Below, piece after piece: positions 62,039 to 64,000 of a stretch of 64,000 nt of DNA. The stretch spans positions 186,001-250,000 of the forward strand of contig CAWUJH010000001.1 in the NCBI GenBank assembly GCA_963922875.1, in the 5' to 3' direction. A model generated the notes under the pieces. It saw only the letters and a program-made list of their open reading frames with translations. It was not told the origin of the DNA and searched no databases. Positions within the stretch are counted from its first letter, which is position 1. Every line of letters begins with the position of its first letter. The position numbers and the translations under genes are program-made. This stretch comes from Ketobacter sp963922875 (GTDB lineage Bacteria; Pseudomonadota; Gammaproteobacteria; Pseudomonadales; Ketobacteraceae).

Positions 62039-63901
62039 TTAAACTTTCTTATAAATTTCAGCACCTTGAGATTTAAATTCTTGTGCCTTATCACGCATCC
62101 CCTGTTCCGCCTCCTGCTGAGCCGCATAATCCCGCACATCCTGGGTTATCTTCATAGAGCAGAATTTAGGGCCGCACATGGAGCAGAAATGCGCGACTTT
62201 GTGGGCGTCTTTTGGCAGTGTCTCATCATGGTAGGCTTTCGCCGTATCAGGATCTAACGCCAAGGCAAATTGATCATCCCAGCGGAACTCAAAACGGGCT
62301 TTGGACATGGCATTGTCGCGAATTTGCGCCCCAGGGTGACCCTTCGCCAAATCACCGGCATGAGCCGCAATTTTATAGGTGATTAGCCCTTCTTTAACGT
62401 CATCTTTATTCGGCAATCCCAAATGTTCCTTGGGGGTAACATAACAAAGCATGGCGGTGCCATACCAACCAATCATGGCCGCCCCGATGCCGGACGTAAT
62501 ATGGTCATAGCCCGGAGCAATATCCGTGGTGAGCGGCCCCAGTGTGTAAAAAGGCGCTTCATGGCAATGCTTCAGTTGTTGATCCATATTTTCTTTGATC
62601 ATATGCATGGGCACGTGACCGGGTCCTTCAATGATCACCTGGGCGTCATGCTCCCAGGCTTTTTTAGTCAGTTCTCCCAAAGTTCGCAACTCACTGAACT
62701 GCGCTTCATCATTAGCATCGGCTATTGAACCTGGACGCAAACCATCTCCCAAAGAGAAAGTCACATCATAGGCTGTCATAATTTCGCATATTTCATCAAA
62801 GTGATCGTAAATGAAATTTTCCCGATGATGAGCCAAACACCACTTGGCCATAATGGAGCCACCGCGGGACACAATGCCCGTTAAACGTTTGGCGGTCATG
62901 GGTACATAACGCAATAGAACTCCGGCATGAATGGTAAAATAATCCACACCCTGTTCGGCCTGTTCCACTAAGGTGTCACGAAAAATATCCCAGGTCAGAT
63001 CTTCGGGTACACCATCAACTTTTTCCAGTGCTTGATAAATGGGAACCGTGCCGATGGGAACAGGAGCGTTACGAATAATCCACTCTCGCGTTTCATGGAT
63101 ATCCTTGCCGGTGGAGAGATCCATCACCGTGTCTGCACCCCAGCGCGTGGCCCAGGTCATTTTCGCCACTTCTTCCTCAATGGAAGAGGTTACCGCCGAA
63201 TTACCAATATTGGCATTCACCTTTATCAAAAAGTTACGCCCCAGGATCGCAGGCTCTAGCTCTAAATGGTTCACATTCGCTGGAATAACCGCACGCCCAC
63301 AGGCCACTTCCTGACGCACGAATTCCGCTGTAATTTCATCAGGAATCCTGGCGCCATAGGATTGACCCGGATGCTGTTGCGCCAGAACGCCCTGCTCCCT
63401 GGCTACCTGCAATTTCAAATTCTCGCGGATTGCGACGAATTCCATTTCATCAGTAATGATGCCTTTTTTCGCATAGTGCATTTGACTGATATTTCGGCCC
63501 GCTCTGGCGCGCAGGGGATTGCGGACATGGGCATAGCGCAAATGGGCTAAACGGGGGTCCAGCTGCCGCTTGCGGCCAAAATGGGAGCTCAAACCCGGCA
63601 ACGACTCGGTATCATCCCGCCGCGCCACCCAACCTTCACGTAGGGGGGACAGGCCGGTACGCACATCAATGTGTACCGCAGGGTCCGTATAAGGCCCCGA
63701 GGTATCATAAACGTATATCGGAGGATTCTTTTCGCCACCATATTCAGTGGGCGTGTCCGCCAGTGAAATCTCCCGCATAGGCACTCGAACATCGGGATGA
63801 CTGCCTTCAACATATATTTTTGTTGATTGGGGAAATGGCTGGATAGACGCAGTATCTACCTTCGCGTTCTGGCTTAAAGACTGTTCAGAAAAAGCGCTCA
63901 T
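62039..63901 (-). CDS. thiC: Phosphomethylpyrimidine synthase
   Basis: This 620-residue radical-SAM enzyme (ATG at 63901) has an N-terminal domain, a TIM barrel with RAGRNISQMHYAKKGIITDEMEF, VNANIGNSAV, DTVMDLSTG and EGPGHVPMHM. Near the C-terminus lies the cluster ligand motif CSMCGPKFCSM (CX2CX4C). It converts aminoimidazole ribotide to the HMP-phosphate half of thiamine. It stands alone at the window edge. Confidence 0.98.
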   Translation of the reverse strand: MSAFSEQSLSQNAKVDTASIQPFPQSTKIYVEGSHPDVRVPMREISLADTPTEYGGEKNPPIYVYDTSGPYTDPAVHIDVRTGLSPLREGWVARRDDTESLPGLSSHFGRKRQLDPRLAHLRYAHVRNPLRARAGRNISQMHYAKKGIITDEMEFVAIRENLKLQVAREQGVLAQQHPGQSYGARIPDEITAEFVRQEVACGRAVIPANVNHLELEPAILGRNFLIKVNANIGNSAVTSSIEEEVAKMTWATRWGADTVMDLSTGKDIHETREWIIRNAPVPIGTVPIYQALEKVDGVPEDLTWDIFRDTLVEQAEQGVDYFTIHAGVLLRYVPMTAKRLTGIVSRGGSIMAKWCLAHHRENFIYDHFDEICEIMTAYDVTFSLGDGLRPGSIADANDEAQFSELRTLGELTKKAWEHDAQVIIEGPGHVPMHMIKENMDQQLKHCHEAPFYTLGPLTTDIAPGYDHITSGIGAAMIGWYGTAMLCYVTPKEHLGLPNKDDVKEGLITYKIAAHAGDLAKGHPGAQIRDNAMSKARFEFRWDDQFALALDPDTAKAYHDETLPKDAHKVAHFCSMCGPKFCSMKITQDVRDYAAQQEAEQGMRDKAQEFKSQGAEIYKKV

Positions 63902-63939
63902 GATGATCTCTTTTGCAAGCAATTATGGTAAAGATTGTA

Positions 63940-63958
63940 GGGTTATAGATCACAACCC
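63940..63958 (-). promoter_or_regulatory. Small hairpin in the thiC leader
   Basis: GGGTT at 63940-63944 pairs with AACCC at 63954-63958 about 40 bases before thiC. A thiamine (TPP) riboswitch is expected upstream of thiC, but its conserved CUGAGA and GAUCUGGAUAAUGCCAG-like elements are not found in the 99 bases available. The aptamer, if any, would be beyond the window. Confidence 0.3.
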
Positions 63959-64000
63959 GGCAGATTCATACTTTGAAGCTTTCGGCAGGGAATATCAACA

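Noticed and set aside
63902..64000. TPP riboswitch before thiC
   Set aside because: The conserved aptamer elements are not visible in the 99 bases present. It may start beyond the window.

Overview
The window is from a Gram-negative gammaproteobacterium, probably marine or aquatic. The evidence is the housekeeping order parE-yqiA-cpdA-yqiB-nudF, the presence of slyX, rsuA and a PA3496-family gene, several GGDEF proteins, and outer-membrane barrel and lipoprotein genes. No species can be named from the sequence. No tRNA, rRNA, CRISPR array or transposase was seen.

Layout. 1-6.8 kb: the end of an acyl-CoA dehydrogenase gene, a stand-alone NRPS condensation/carrier protein, a TetR regulator, a cation efflux protein, and the rRNA modification pair rsuA-rsmC. 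6.8-11.5 kb: a flavin monooxygenase/short-chain dehydrogenase pair divergent from a TetR regulator across a long perfect inverted repeat, then an arylsulfotransferase-like protein. 11.5-25.9 kb: a signalling zone with a cupredoxin / GGDEF-EAL / DUF3034 / truncated haemoglobin operon, three more GGDEF proteins, a LysR regulator, slyX and small envelope genes. 26.0-53.0 kb: one co-directional minus-strand cluster of 19 genes, described below. 53.6-57.2 kb: a large secreted protein with thrombospondin-3-type calcium repeats. 57.4-63.9 kb: parE, yqiA, cpdA, yqiB, nudF and thiC.

The main result is the 26-53 kb cluster. It joins an EPSP-synthase homologue, a PstSCAB importer, a phosphoglycerate-mutase homologue with an altered substrate motif, a fatty-acid-AMP-ligase-started two-module polyketide synthase without a thioesterase, an ArsR repressor with a C-terminal Cys-Cys pair, an MMPL exporter with periplasmic and outer-membrane partners, a GNAT acyltransferase, a transglutaminase-like protein, a phosphonopyruvate-decarboxylase homologue, a 2-aminoethylphosphonate-transaminase homologue, an ArsP-type permease and a tiny protein ending in Cys-Cys-Ser. 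There is no PEP mutase. The EPSP-synthase / phosphoglycerate-mutase / phosphonopyruvate-decarboxylase / PKS / ArsR combination is the logic proposed for the Streptomyces organoarsenical (bisenarsan) clusters.

My reading is that this is a gammaproteobacterial gene cluster for an arsenic-carbon-bonded lipid. Arsenate would enter through Pst and be joined to PEP to give arsenoenolpyruvate. Mutation to arsonopyruvate, decarboxylation to arsonoacetaldehyde and transamination to 2-aminoethylarsonate would follow, then N-acylation by a PKS-extended fatty acid. The transaminase would make it an amine analogue of the Streptomyces pathway. Regulation would be by ArsR acting at two promoters that share a palindrome-like motif. 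All product-level statements are inference.
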